Shown here: piece by piece, positions 17,738 to 26,153 of the stretch | Numbering within the stretch: position 1 is the first letter of the stretch | Layout: each line of letters starts with the position of its first letter | Source: Nocardia jinanensis | GTDB lineage: Bacteria; Actinomycetota; Actinomycetes; Mycobacteriales; Mycobacteriaceae | Assembly (NCBI RefSeq): GCF_014645735.1 | Contig: NZ_BMMH01000004.1 | Coordinates: forward strand, 62,001-126,000 | Length of the DNA: 64,000 nt | Reading direction: 5' to 3' | The notes under the pieces: generated by a model | Told to the model about the DNA's origin: nothing | The model's database searches: none | What the model saw: only the letters and a program-made list of their open reading frames with translations | Translations under genes and position numbers: made by a program

Positions 17738-17885
17738 CGGCTCAGTCTGGCACGCCGTCGGCCGCCGAATCGGGGTCACCCGGGCTGCTGTTGGTTAGCC
17801 TGCGTGGTGCGGAAGGTGTTTTCGGCGGCATACGCGAAGTGGGTCGGGGTCCTCGACCGATCCGTAAGGGGAGAGGAAGTCGAAG

Positions 17886-19361
17886 GTGGCGCAGCGTGGG
17901 GAGCCGACGTTGTGGAGTCCGGTGCGGGTTCTGGTCGCATCGGTTGCTCTGATTGTGCTGATCGCGACCGGGTTCGCCTGGCGCGGTGTGGATTCCTTGG
18001 TCTCGAATATCGAGCGGATCAGTGATCTGGGCCTGGGCGGGCATACCGACGGCGCGGTGGACATCCTGCTCGTGGGCGTGGATTCGCGGACCGACGCCAA
18101 GGGGAATCCGCTCAGCGATGCCGAGCGGGCCATGCTGCACGCCGGTGACGAGATAGGCACCAATACCGACACCATCGTGCTGGTCCGCGTTCCGAACGAC
18201 GGCCGGTCGGCCACGGCCATCTCGATTCCGCGGGACGCCTACGTCGCTATCCCGCGCATGGGTAAGGGCAAGATCAATTCCGCGTACGGGATCACCAAAC
18301 AGACCGTGCAGGACGATCTGCTGGCCGAGGGTGCCTCCGCGGAGGACGCGGAGGCGCAGTCGACGCAGCGCGGGCGGCAGGCGTTGATCGAATCGGTGGC
18401 CGGACTCACCGGTATCACCGTCGATCACTACGCCGAGGTGAGTCTCCTGGGCTTCGTTCTGCTCACCGACGCGGTCGGCGGCGTGGACGTCTGTCTGCGT
18501 CATGCGGTGGACGAACCGATGTCGGGAGCGTATTTCCCGAGCGGCCGGCAGAAACTGGACGGACCCCAGGCGCTGAGCTTCGTGCGGCAACGTCACAATC
18601 TCGAACGCGGCGACCTGGACCGGATCGTGCGCCAGCAGGTGTTCATGGCCCAGCTGGTCCATCAGGTGGTCAGTGCCGATTCGTTGAGCAATCCGAGCCG
18701 CTTGCGGGAGCTCAGCGACGCGGTGGGGCGCACCGTGGTGCTCGACGAGGGCTGGGATCTGCTCGGGTTCCTGAACCAGCTCCAGGACCTCGCCGCCGGC
18801 GAGGTGACCTTCGAGACCATTCCGGTCGCTGATCTCAACGGCACCACGTCCAACGGGGAATCGGTGGTCCGGGTCGATCCCGACGAAGTGCACGAGTATG
18901 TCGCGGCGCTGGTCGGCGAAGAGCCCACCAGCCGCCCCGCGACCGAGACCACCACGCCGAACGTCAACCCGTCGAATGTCGAAGTGTCGGTCTACAACTC
19001 GAGCACCGTCTCGGGGTTGGCGAACGCGGTCGCCCAGGAACTCATCGATCTGGGTTACACCCAGGGGGCCGTGGGTAACTATTCCGGTGGGTCGTCGGTG
19101 TCGCAGAGTCAGGTGCGCGCGCCCTCGGCGTCGGATCCGGGCGGGAAGGCGGTCGCGGCCGCGCTGGGCGGGCTTCCCGTCGTATCGGATCCCTCGATCG
19201 CGACGGGAGCGGTGAACGTGGTTCTGACGAGCGGCTACGCTGGCCCCGGATCCGGTAGCGGAGACGTGATCGATTTCGGCAGTACGTCGACCTCGGCCAC
19301 CCCGGTACCGCCCGCGCCGCCTATCGCGGCGGCCGAAGACGGACCCACCTGTGTGAATTGA
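17886..19361 (+). CDS. LytR-CpsA-Psr (LCP) family wall-polymer ligase
   Basis: This 491-residue membrane protein has a short cytoplasmic start, one transmembrane helix at about 15-33, and an extracellular LCP domain beginning DILLVGVDSR with the catalytic arginines in ISIPRDAYV and VRQRHNLERGD. A LytR_C domain lies at about 360-455. In mycolata such enzymes attach arabinogalactan to peptidoglycan, which fits its position next to rmlD and wbbL. The GTG start follows a GGGGAGAGGAAG-type site. The tail is Thr/Pro/Ala-rich. Confidence 0.9.
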   Translation: MAQRGEPTLWSPVRVLVASVALIVLIATGFAWRGVDSLVSNIERISDLGLGGHTDGAVDILLVGVDSRTDAKGNPLSDAERAMLHAGDEIGTNTDTIVLVRVPNDGRSATAISIPRDAYVAIPRMGKGKINSAYGITKQTVQDDLLAEGASAEDAEAQSTQRGRQALIESVAGLTGITVDHYAEVSLLGFVLLTDAVGGVDVCLRHAVDEPMSGAYFPSGRQKLDGPQALSFVRQRHNLERGDLDRIVRQQVFMAQLVHQVVSADSLSNPSRLRELSDAVGRTVVLDEGWDLLGFLNQLQDLAAGEVTFETIPVADLNGTTSNGESVVRVDPDEVHEYVAALVGEEPTSRPATETTTPNVNPSNVEVSVYNSSTVSGLANAVAQELIDLGYTQGAVGNYSGGSSVSQSQVRAPSASDPGGKAVAAALGGLPVVSDPSIATGAVNVVLTSGYAGPGSGSGDVIDFGSTSTSATPVPPAPPIAAAEDGPTCVN

Positions 19362-19377
19362 GCGCCGAAAGCAGACG

Positions 19378-20097
19378 ATGCGTGACATAGACCAGGCAAC
19401 GACCCTCCCCGAAGCGGTACTCGAGCCGATTCTGGAACGCGACCCCACGGGCCCCCGTGTGACGTGGTACGACGATGTGACCGGTGCCCGGATCGAGCTG
19501 TCCGGGCTCACCCTGGCCAACTGGGCCGCCAAGACCGGCAACCTGATCCGTGACGAATTCGGGCTCACCCCGGGCGCGCGGGTCGCGGTGCTGCTACCCG
19601 CGCACTGGCAGACCGCGGCGGTCCTGCTCGGCTGCTGGTGGGCCGGAACCGAAGTGGTCCTGCACGCCGATCCCGACGCGGAACTGGTGTTCGCGGCCGC
19701 GGAGCGGCTGGGCGAGACCGAGGACGCGCCCGAGGTGGCGGCGCTCTCACTGGACCCGATGGGCGGACCGGTCCGCGATCTGCCGATCGGGGTCACCGAT
19801 TACGCGACCGCCGTGCGGGTGCACGGCGATCAGTTCCTGCCCGGCGGCACCGGTGCGGCCCTGGACGGTATGCCGGTGTCCGAGGTGCTCACCGAGGCCC
19901 GGAAATCGGCCGCGCGGCAGGGTCTCTCGGAAGGCGATCGGGTGCTCTCCAGCGCCACCTGGGACACTCCGGCCGAATTGATCGACGGCTACCTCTCGGT
20001 GCTCGTCGCGGGCGCCTCCCTCGTACAGGTGGCCGATCCCGATCCGGCGCTGCGGGATCGGCGCGTGGAAAGCGAACGGGTCACCCACATCCTCTGA
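19378..20097 (+). CDS. TIGR03089 family protein (AMP-binding-like fragment fold)
   Basis: This 239-residue protein resembles the N-terminal part of acyl-CoA synthetase/AMP-binding enzymes (an NWAAKTGNLIRDEFGL segment and an LLPAHWQTAAVLLGCWWAG segment) but lacks the adenylate-forming core and the C-terminal lid, as is usual for TIGR03089. It is the conserved actinobacterial neighbour of the LCP gene, 16 bases downstream and therefore cotranscribed. Its function is unknown. It is not a truncated gene, since this length is typical of the family. Confidence 0.85.
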   Translation: MRDIDQATTLPEAVLEPILERDPTGPRVTWYDDVTGARIELSGLTLANWAAKTGNLIRDEFGLTPGARVAVLLPAHWQTAAVLLGCWWAGTEVVLHADPDAELVFAAAERLGETEDAPEVAALSLDPMGGPVRDLPIGVTDYATAVRVHGDQFLPGGTGAALDGMPVSEVLTEARKSAARQGLSEGDRVLSSATWDTPAELIDGYLSVLVAGASLVQVADPDPALRDRRVESERVTHIL

Positions 20098-20303
20098 CAC
20101 GATTTCTCCTACCACGGTAGGTCCTGGGTTCCGCCTCCGGCAGGTTCCCGGGCCGCCGTGCGGTGCGTAGCGTTCGTAGCGGTGGTCCTCCGGTGCCGGT
20201 GGACGTCGAAGACAACCGGGCCGACGGCCGCCGCACGCGCGTCACGGGATCGCCGGGCGCGACGTCGCGCAGGGAAGCCGTCGGCACGACAGGAGTGGGT
20301 GGG

Positions 20304-21608
20304 ATGAAGCCGGAATATATTTTCCGCTGGGTGAATCAGCACGGGCTGATCCGGGTCGCGAAGAAGGCGCAGCTGCGCCGGGGGGATCTGTTCGCCCGCC
20401 TCAACGGCGGGCCGGAGGGAATCACGAACCCGTATGCGTTGATCGAGGAACTGCGTGGAGAGGGAGGATTGCACCGGGCCGGGCCGGTCTGGATCACCAT
20501 GGATCACGCGTTGGTCCGGGAGATACTGCGGGACAACCGGTTCGGAGCGGGTATGCCCGCGCTGCTCCGCCCGCCGGGGTTCGCCCGCCGGGCGCTCGCC
20601 CGGCGTCCGATCCCGGCCAACCCGGTCGATCCGCCCTCCATGCTGATGATCGACCAGCCGGAACACACCCGGATGCGTAAACCGGTCGCGGCGGCGTTCA
20701 CTCCACGCGCCATCGGCCGCCTGCGCGATCGCGTCGTGACGGTCACCGATGAACTGCTCGCTGCGCTGCCCGATGACGGGCCCGCCGATCTCGTCGGGCA
20801 ATTCGCCGCGCAGGTGCCGATCGCCATCATCTCCGAGATGCTCGGATTCCCGGACCGCGATCGTGAGATGTTCCTGCAGTGGGGCGACGCGATCAGTCCG
20901 CTGCTGGATCTCGGGATTTCCTGGAACGCCCACGAACGTGCCATGCGCTCCTCGGAAGAGGTGCAGCGTTATCTGCTCGCCCATATCGAGCGGCTGCGCG
21001 CCGAACCGGGCGACGATATCCTCAGCAGCCTGGTCGGCAAGGGCGAATTGTCCACCTACGAACTCTGCGCGTCGGCGACCTTGCTGATGGGCGCGGGTTT
21101 CGAAACCACGGTCAACCTCATCGGCAAGGGCATCGTGCTGCTACTCGAACATCCCGACCAGCTGGCCCGGTTGCGGGTCGAGCCGGAACTGTGGCCGGGC
21201 GCGGTCGAGGAGATCCTGCGATTCGATCCCCCGGTGCAGACCACCGCCCGCGTGGCGCACGCCGAGATGGAACTCGCGGGCCGCCGGGTGCGCAAAGGCG
21301 CCACCGTGGTGTTGTCGCTGGCGGGTGCCAACCGCGATCCGGTCATGTTCCCGGACCCCGCCCGCTTCGATATCACCCGTGCCAATGCCAAGGAGCACCT
21401 GGGCTTCAGCAGCGGTATCCACGCCTGCCTCGGTGCCAGCCTGGCCCGGATGGAGGCGGCCCACGCACTGCGCGCCCTGTTCGAACAGTTCCCCGATCTG
21501 CGGCTCAGCGGCCCGCCGCGCCGGCGGCAGCTGTACACCCTGCACGGTTACGAGGCACTGCCCGTCCACACGGGTCCCCGTGCCCGTGCCCGGCAGCCCA
21601 TCGGCTGA
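20304..21608 (+). CDS. cytochrome P450
   Basis: This 434-residue soluble P450 has the I-helix LLMGAGFETTVNLI with the acid-alcohol-type ET pair, the K-helix E-x-x-R in VEEILR and the haem-ligand loop FSSGIHACLG with its cysteine. There is no membrane anchor, as in other bacterial P450s, so it depends on separate ferredoxin and reductase partners that are not adjacent. The ATG has AGGAG 8 bases upstream. The substrate cannot be told from sequence. It precedes a phytoene-desaturase-like flavoprotein in the same direction. Confidence 0.93.
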   Translation: MKPEYIFRWVNQHGLIRVAKKAQLRRGDLFARLNGGPEGITNPYALIEELRGEGGLHRAGPVWITMDHALVREILRDNRFGAGMPALLRPPGFARRALARRPIPANPVDPPSMLMIDQPEHTRMRKPVAAAFTPRAIGRLRDRVVTVTDELLAALPDDGPADLVGQFAAQVPIAIISEMLGFPDRDREMFLQWGDAISPLLDLGISWNAHERAMRSSEEVQRYLLAHIERLRAEPGDDILSSLVGKGELSTYELCASATLLMGAGFETTVNLIGKGIVLLLEHPDQLARLRVEPELWPGAVEEILRFDPPVQTTARVAHAEMELAGRRVRKGATVVLSLAGANRDPVMFPDPARFDITRANAKEHLGFSSGIHACLGASLARMEAAHALRALFEQFPDLRLSGPPRRRQLYTLHGYEALPVHTGPRARARQPIG

Positions 21609-21620
21609 TCCCGGGCGGTG

Positions 21621-21755
21621 ATGGCACAGTCGCCGGCCAGGTGGACCGGGCATTTCCGGGGAGACCGGCCACCGGTCCGGACGCTGACCGGCGTCGCAGC
21701 TCTGGCGCTGCCGACCATGCTGTTCGAGGTGGACGCGGTGGCCGTCCGACCCTGA
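21621..21755 (+). pseudogene. possible remnant of an MFS (DHA2-type) transporter start
   Basis: A 44-codon open frame between the P450 and the flavoprotein reads RTLTGVAALALPTMLFEVD, which looks like the first transmembrane helix of EmrB/QacA-type exporters (family pattern LALPTLL..LD). The frame stops directly afterwards and the rest of a transporter is absent. It could be a deletion remnant or chance. There is no clear ribosome site. Confidence 0.25.
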
Positions 21756-21781
21756 TCCTCGCGGCGAGGCAGAATCGGAGG

Positions 21782-23254
21782 ATGGCGGATGTCGTAGTGG
21801 TAGGTTCCGGCCCCAACGGCCTCGCGGCGGCGGTCACCATGGCCGCCGCAGGGCTCGATGTCGAGGTGTACGAAGCCGCGGAAACCCTGGGCGGCGGTTG
21901 TCGTACCGCGGAGACGACCCTGCCCGGTTTCCGGCACGACGAATGCGCCGGCGCGCATCCGATGGCGTGGGCCTCGCCCTTCTTCCAGGCCTTCGACCTG
22001 CCCGCGCACGGGGTCGAACTGCTCACACCCGAGGGCTCCTACGCACATCCGCTCGACGGCGGCACCGCCGGCGTGGCATGGCGAGATCTGGAGCGGACTG
22101 TGGACGGCCTCGGCGTCGACGGCAACGCCTGGCGATCACTGTTCGGCCCGCTGATCCGGGACTGGCCGAGCGTCGTGCGGACAGCGATGTCGGATATGCG
22201 GCGCGTCCCGTTGAGCCCCGCCACTATCCGGTTCGGCCTGCGCATGCTCGAACAGGGCTCCCCACTGTGGAACGTCCGGTTCCGGGGGAGCGTCGCGCCC
22301 GCGTTGTTCACCGGTGTGGCCGAACACGTCATCGTCCCGCCCCGCACGCTGCCCGCGGTGGGCGCGGGCTTGCTGCTGGCCACGCTCGCCCACGCCGACG
22401 GCTGGCCGGTGCCGCGCGGGGGCAGTCAGGCGATCATGGACGCGCTCGCCGCCGATCTGCGCCGGCGTGGCGGCCGCCTGCACACCGGGCACCGGGTGGA
22501 CTCGCTGGAACAATTCCGGACCGCCCGCGCGATCCTCTGCGATATCGCCCCCGCCGAACTCGTCCGGATCGCCGGTGACCGTCTACCGGCCGGATACCGC
22601 CGCCGGCTCGACCGCTACCGCTACGGCGGCGGCTCCTGCAAGGTGGACTTCGCGTTGTCGGGTCCGGTGCCGTGGCAGGCGCCCGGATGCGCGGAGTCCG
22701 GCACCCTGCACCTGGTCGGCAGCCGGGCCGAAGCGATGGCCGCCGAACACGCCGTGGCCGCCGGAATCCACACCGACCGGCCCTTCACCCTGGTCATCCA
22801 GCCCGGAGTCGTCGACCCGACCCGCGCCCCCGCCGGACAGCACACCCTGTACGCCTACGCCCACGTCCCGCACGGCTCCGACCGTGACGTCAGCGAACTC
22901 GTCACCGCCCAGATCGAACGATTCGCCCCCGGATTCCGCGACCTCGTCCTCGCGAAACACGTCCGTACAGCCGCCGAAATGCCCGCCTACAACGCCAACT
23001 ACGTCGGCGGCGATATCAATGCCGGAGCGATGACCCTGGCGCAGACCGTGTTCCGCCCGGTACCGCGCTGGAACCCGTACAGCACCGGAGTACCGGGCGT
23101 CTACCTGTGCTCTGCGGCCACCCCACCCGGCGGCGGGGTCCACGGTATGAGCGGCTTCCACGCCGCCCGCCACGCGTTGCGCACGGTATTCGGCAATCGC
23201 ACCGACCCTTACCGCCTGCTCACCGCGAACCCCGCGCCGAACCCGGAAGACTAG
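21782..23254 (+). CDS. phytoene-desaturase-like FAD-dependent oxidoreductase
   Basis: This 490-residue flavoprotein of the COG1233 group has an N-terminal dinucleotide-binding motif VVGSGPNGLAAAVTMA, a GGGCRTAE FAD loop and a C-terminal PPGGGVHGMSGFHAAR FAD signature. These enzymes dehydrogenate or isomerise carotenoid- or retinol-like substrates, but many actinobacterial members are uncharacterised. No other carotenoid gene is nearby, so a carotenoid role is not supported. The ATG immediately follows CGGAGG, an unusually tight spacing. It converges with the CDF gene with a 4-base overlap of stops. Confidence 0.85.
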   Translation: MADVVVVGSGPNGLAAAVTMAAAGLDVEVYEAAETLGGGCRTAETTLPGFRHDECAGAHPMAWASPFFQAFDLPAHGVELLTPEGSYAHPLDGGTAGVAWRDLERTVDGLGVDGNAWRSLFGPLIRDWPSVVRTAMSDMRRVPLSPATIRFGLRMLEQGSPLWNVRFRGSVAPALFTGVAEHVIVPPRTLPAVGAGLLLATLAHADGWPVPRGGSQAIMDALAADLRRRGGRLHTGHRVDSLEQFRTARAILCDIAPAELVRIAGDRLPAGYRRRLDRYRYGGGSCKVDFALSGPVPWQAPGCAESGTLHLVGSRAEAMAAEHAVAAGIHTDRPFTLVIQPGVVDPTRAPAGQHTLYAYAHVPHGSDRDVSELVTAQIERFAPGFRDLVLAKHVRTAAEMPAYNANYVGGDINAGAMTLAQTVFRPVPRWNPYSTGVPGVYLCSAATPPGGGVHGMSGFHAARHALRTVFGNRTDPYRLLTANPAPNPED

Positions 23255-24177
23255 GCCTCGCGCGCGATCTCTCGATACAGATCCGGCTCCAGGTAGATGA
23301 TCCGCGCCGCCGGCACCGCCGCGCGCACCCGGCTCTCCGCCGCATCGATACCTGCCGCGATCTGCGCGATATCCAGCCCCGGCGTCACCGCGACCTTCGC
23401 CGCCACCAGCAACTCTTCCGGCCCGATGTACTGGGTCTTGATATGGATGAGACGGTCGATGGTCGTTCCGTCCACCAGGTTCTCGCGAATCGCCCGGTCC
23501 TCAGCGGCGGTCGCGCCCTCGCCGATCAGCAGACTGTGCATCTCGATGATCAGCACGATCGCGATAACACCCAGCAGCGCGCCGATCGCCAGCGTGCCGA
23601 CACCGTCCCACACCGGATCACCGGTCACCATGGTGAGGCCCACACCTCCCAGCGCGAAGATCAGACCGATCAGCGCGCCGGTATCCTCCAGCAGCACCAC
23701 CGGCAGCTCCGGGCTCCGCGAATTCCGGATGAACTGCCACCAGGTCGCCCGCCCCTTCAACGGCGCCGATTCCTTCACCGCGGTACGGAAACTGAAGGTC
23801 TCCAGCACGATGGCGATCACCAGAATCACCACGGCAACGATCGGTGAACTCAGCTCCTCGGGATGCTGGACCTTGTGCACACCCTCGTACAAGGCGTACA
23901 CCGAACCCAGCGTGAACAACACCAGCGCCACGACGAACGAATAGAAATAGCGGCTCCGGCCGTATCCGAACGGATGCAGCTCATCGGCCTGCTGTTCGGC
24001 GCGATTCTGCCCGAACAACAACAACCCCTGATTGGCGGTATCGGCGACCGAGTGCACACCCTCCGCCAGCATCGACGCCGACCCGGTGATCGCGGCACCC
24101 ACGAACTTCGCGACAGCGATCCCGGCGTTCGCCGACAACGCGGCGAGAATCGCCCTCTTACTTCCACCAGCCGACAT
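23251..24177 (-). CDS. cation diffusion facilitator (CDF) family transporter
   Basis: This 308-residue membrane protein has about six transmembrane helices and a C-terminal cytoplasmic domain. Helix 2 carries the metal-site-like EGVHSVADTANQ. The matching site in helix 5 reads LLEDTGALIG rather than the usual His-x-x-x-Asp, so the metal specificity may differ from the classic zinc exporters. The start has GGAGGG at good spacing. It is a single gene, convergent with the flavoprotein, and the repeat-rich region lies upstream. Likely role: efflux of zinc, iron, cobalt or manganese against the proton gradient. Confidence 0.88.
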   Translation of the reverse strand: MSAGGSKRAILAALSANAGIAVAKFVGAAITGSASMLAEGVHSVADTANQGLLLFGQNRAEQQADELHPFGYGRSRYFYSFVVALVLFTLGSVYALYEGVHKVQHPEELSSPIVAVVILVIAIVLETFSFRTAVKESAPLKGRATWWQFIRNSRSPELPVVLLEDTGALIGLIFALGGVGLTMVTGDPVWDGVGTLAIGALLGVIAIVLIIEMHSLLIGEGATAAEDRAIRENLVDGTTIDRLIHIKTQYIGPEELLVAAKVAVTPGLDIAQIAAGIDAAESRVRAAVPAARIIYLEPDLYREIAREA

Positions 24178-24249
24178 CCGCCACCCTCCTGTACTGCGAC
24201 GCCCGAACCACGCGCACCGCTCCGATACGACAGCCGCGCAACAGCCTAT

Positions 24250-24409
24250 GCTGTGTTTGTTTGCGGCGCCTTCGGCGCCGCGGGGCGGGGCCCTGTTAAC
24301 CCCGGTTCTTCACTCCTTCGCTCAGTCGCTGCGCTCCTTCGCTACGTCGCTCCAGAACCGGGGCGGGCCCCGCCTACGGAGGTGGACCATCCGGAGTAGA
24401 CGGAAGGTG
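24250..24409 (-). repeat. dispersed structured repeat, copy B (inverted orientation)
   Basis: This is the reverse complement of copies A and C. Read on the minus strand it has the CTTCCGTCTACTCCGGAT lead-in, TCCACCTCCGTAGGCGGGG, nested arms, the CCCCGGTTCT/AGAACCGGGG pair, the GCGGCGCC-GAA-GGCGCCGC hairpin and an AAACAAACACAGC end. The match to copy C runs about 155 bases and is nearly perfect. Here no stop codon abuts the end: the nearest gene is the CDF start 72 bases away. Confidence 0.8.
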
Positions 24410-24612
24410 TGTGGATGCGTTTTGCGGGTCACCTGAGCAAGTTCCGGAAACCGTGCGCGCTCGAGGTCACCGATCCCTGGTTGGCCGCCGACACACCCTG
24501 GAGCACCGAGGGACTCTGGAGCACCGAGGGCACTCACGCGGAGGCACACAGAGGACTCGGACGCCGAATGCCGACGCAACCGCATGCGTCGAGTTTTACG
24601 AGACACCTCAAA

Positions 24613-24703
24613 GGGTTGAGGCCGTCTCGCCGTTCAGGCCTCGAAGCGCATGCGCGAAGCGCGAGTCTCGAGGCCTGAACGGCGAGACTCAGGGCCTCAA
24701 CCC
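24613..24703. repeat. long near-perfect inverted repeat (hairpin)
   Basis: The left arm is 24613-24644. The right arm is 24668-24688 plus 24693-24703. Twenty-one bases pair perfectly (left GTCTCGCCGTTCAGGCCTCGA begins at 24624), then a 4-base bulge (TCAG), then 11 more pairs of the GGGTTGAGGCC type. The 23-base loop contains the self-complementary GCGCATGCGC. Such a stem is far beyond chance and could form a cruciform or a very stable RNA. Confidence 0.85.
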
Positions 24704-24736
24704 CCGCGCGCGCCAGCGCGCCGAAAACACAGCACC

Positions 24737-24800
24737 TTTGTGGGTGGGTTCGCGTGTTGGCGTTTGTGGGTGGGTTCGCATGCTCGGGTTCGGGGGTGGT
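24737..24800 (+). repeat. G-run direct repeats, quadruplex-capable
   Basis: Two copies of TTTGTGGGTGGGTTCGC lie 26 bases apart, at about 24738 and 24764, and a third degenerate unit (GGGTTCGGGGGTGG) follows. The four GGG runs at 24742-24748 and 24768-24774 could form a two-plane-or-more quadruplex, though the middle loop is long. No gene overlaps it. Confidence 0.5.
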
Positions 24801-24938
24801 TCACATCCCCATGTTCGCGAGCGGAGTCACTTCTCGTCTTCGCGAGCAGGTCGCACGTGACCGATCCGTGGACCGACCGGAGCGGGCGATCACCCCTGCC
24901 GTCAACGTTTCGACCAACCCTCCGACGGTACTTCGAGG

Positions 24939-26153
24939 TCATACCGCGCCGACGCAGGCGCAGAACAGAGTGGCCGGTCCGTCGGGTGCCTGTGCGCAGA
25001 TGTCCTTGTCGGCGGCCGAGATCCAGGCGGCCGTGCCCCGGCTGAGCGACACCGTGGAATCGCCGTCCAGCAATCGGGCCGATCCGGCCGTGCACAGCAC
25101 GATTCCCGGGCCCGCGTCGGTCATGGGTACCAGAGCCGGACCTGCGGTCAGGTCGAAGCGGCGCAGCGCGAATTCGGGGGCGGGAGTGGGGTAGCGGACC
25201 GAACCGTCGCCCGCCGGTTGTGGGAGCACCAGCGGTAGGTCGATGGGTTCGAAATCGAGGACTTTCAACAACTCCGGGACATCGACGTGCTTGGGTGTGA
25301 GGCCACCGCGCAGCACATTGTCGGAGTTGGCCATGATCTCGACGCCGACGCCGTGCAGGTAGGCGTGCAGGTTACCGGCGGCCAGGAACAGGCCCTGGCC
25401 CGGTTGCAGGGTGATCCGGTTCAGCAGCATCGCGGCCAGGACTCCGGCGTCACCGGGGTAGGCCTCGGCCAGTTCCAGGGTGGTGCGGGCCTCGGCGGCG
25501 AATTCGCGTTCGGAACCGGACAGATAGCGCACGCAGCTGTCCAGCACGGTCGGCAACAGGGTGTCCAGCACGGTCGGCGGGAGGGTGATCCAGCTGGTGA
25601 ACAGGGTGCGCAGGCCGTCGGAATCGGGTTGTGCGGCGAGTAGATCGGTGTAGTGGGCCAGCTCGGCGATATCCAAGGCCCGGAACAGCTTCACGGTGCG
25701 CAGCGGGTCGCGGAAACCGGCGAGCGCCTCGAACCGTTCCAGGGCCACGACCAGTTCGGGCTTGTGGCTGTCGTCGCGATAATTGCGCATCGGTGATTCG
25801 AACGGCACCTCGGTGCGGTTCTCCCGGGCGAACCCGGACCGCGCCTGCTCGGCGCTCGGGTGGGCCTGCAGCGACAGCGGTTCCTCGGCGGCCAGAATCT
25901 TCAGCAGGAACGGCAGCCGGTCGCCGAAACGCTCGGCGGCCGCGCCGAGTTCTTCGGCGGGATTCTGCGAAATCACCTCCAGCAGTGAGCGGGTGCCGCT
26001 GTCGGTGCGGAGGTGAGCGGGGTCGGCCGGATGGGCACCGAACCACAATTCCGCTTCCGGGTGCGCCGACGGAACCGGGCGGCCGCAGAGTTCGGCGAGC
26101 GCGGTGCGGGAGCCCCAGGCGTACGAGCGCAGTGCACCCACTAGTTCGTGCAC
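24939..26153 (-). CDS. manA: mannose-6-phosphate isomerase, class I
   Basis: This 404-residue cupin enzyme interconverts fructose-6-phosphate and mannose-6-phosphate, the entry to mannose donors. Type-I features are the AWGSRTALAEL start, the zinc-site SLQAHPSAEQA stretch with its Gln and His, HKPELVVAL with His and Glu, and GNLHAYLHG further on. The GTG at 26153 shares one base with the stop of the SIS gene, which fixes the operon order. It is the third gene of pmmA-SIS-manA, the set that supplies GDP-mannose for lipoarabinomannan-type glycans. Confidence 0.92.
   Translation of the reverse strand: MHELVGALRSYAWGSRTALAELCGRPVPSAHPEAELWFGAHPADPAHLRTDSGTRSLLEVISQNPAEELGAAAERFGDRLPFLLKILAAEEPLSLQAHPSAEQARSGFARENRTEVPFESPMRNYRDDSHKPELVVALERFEALAGFRDPLRTVKLFRALDIAELAHYTDLLAAQPDSDGLRTLFTSWITLPPTVLDTLLPTVLDSCVRYLSGSEREFAAEARTTLELAEAYPGDAGVLAAMLLNRITLQPGQGLFLAAGNLHAYLHGVGVEIMANSDNVLRGGLTPKHVDVPELLKVLDFEPIDLPLVLPQPAGDGSVRYPTPAPEFALRRFDLTAGPALVPMTDAGPGIVLCTAGSARLLDGDSTVSLSRGTAAWISAADKDICAQAPDGPATLFCACVGAV

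Larger units (their letters stand above)
24410..24938. other. gene-free, repeat-rich stretch between CDF and manA
   Basis: No credible gene is seen in these 529 bases. They hold an 18-base tandem duplication (CTGGAGCACCGAGGGACT-like units at 24498-24515 and 24516-24533), a long hairpin at 24613-24703, a GC-rich hairpin with a GAAAACACAGCA motif near 24706-24735 and G-run repeats at 24742-24774. Small open frames across it do not look like protein. The region lies downstream of the leftward manA gene, so it may include its transcript end. Confidence 0.6.

Noticed and set aside
20879..21781. N-terminal extension of the flavoprotein frame into the P450 gene
   Set aside because: The extension is out of frame with and inside the P450; the flavoprotein's FAD motif begins properly at ATG 21782.
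24411..24860. 149-residue frame across the gene-free stretch
   Set aside because: It includes the long hairpin and tandem duplications; the sequence is not protein-like and there is no ribosome site.
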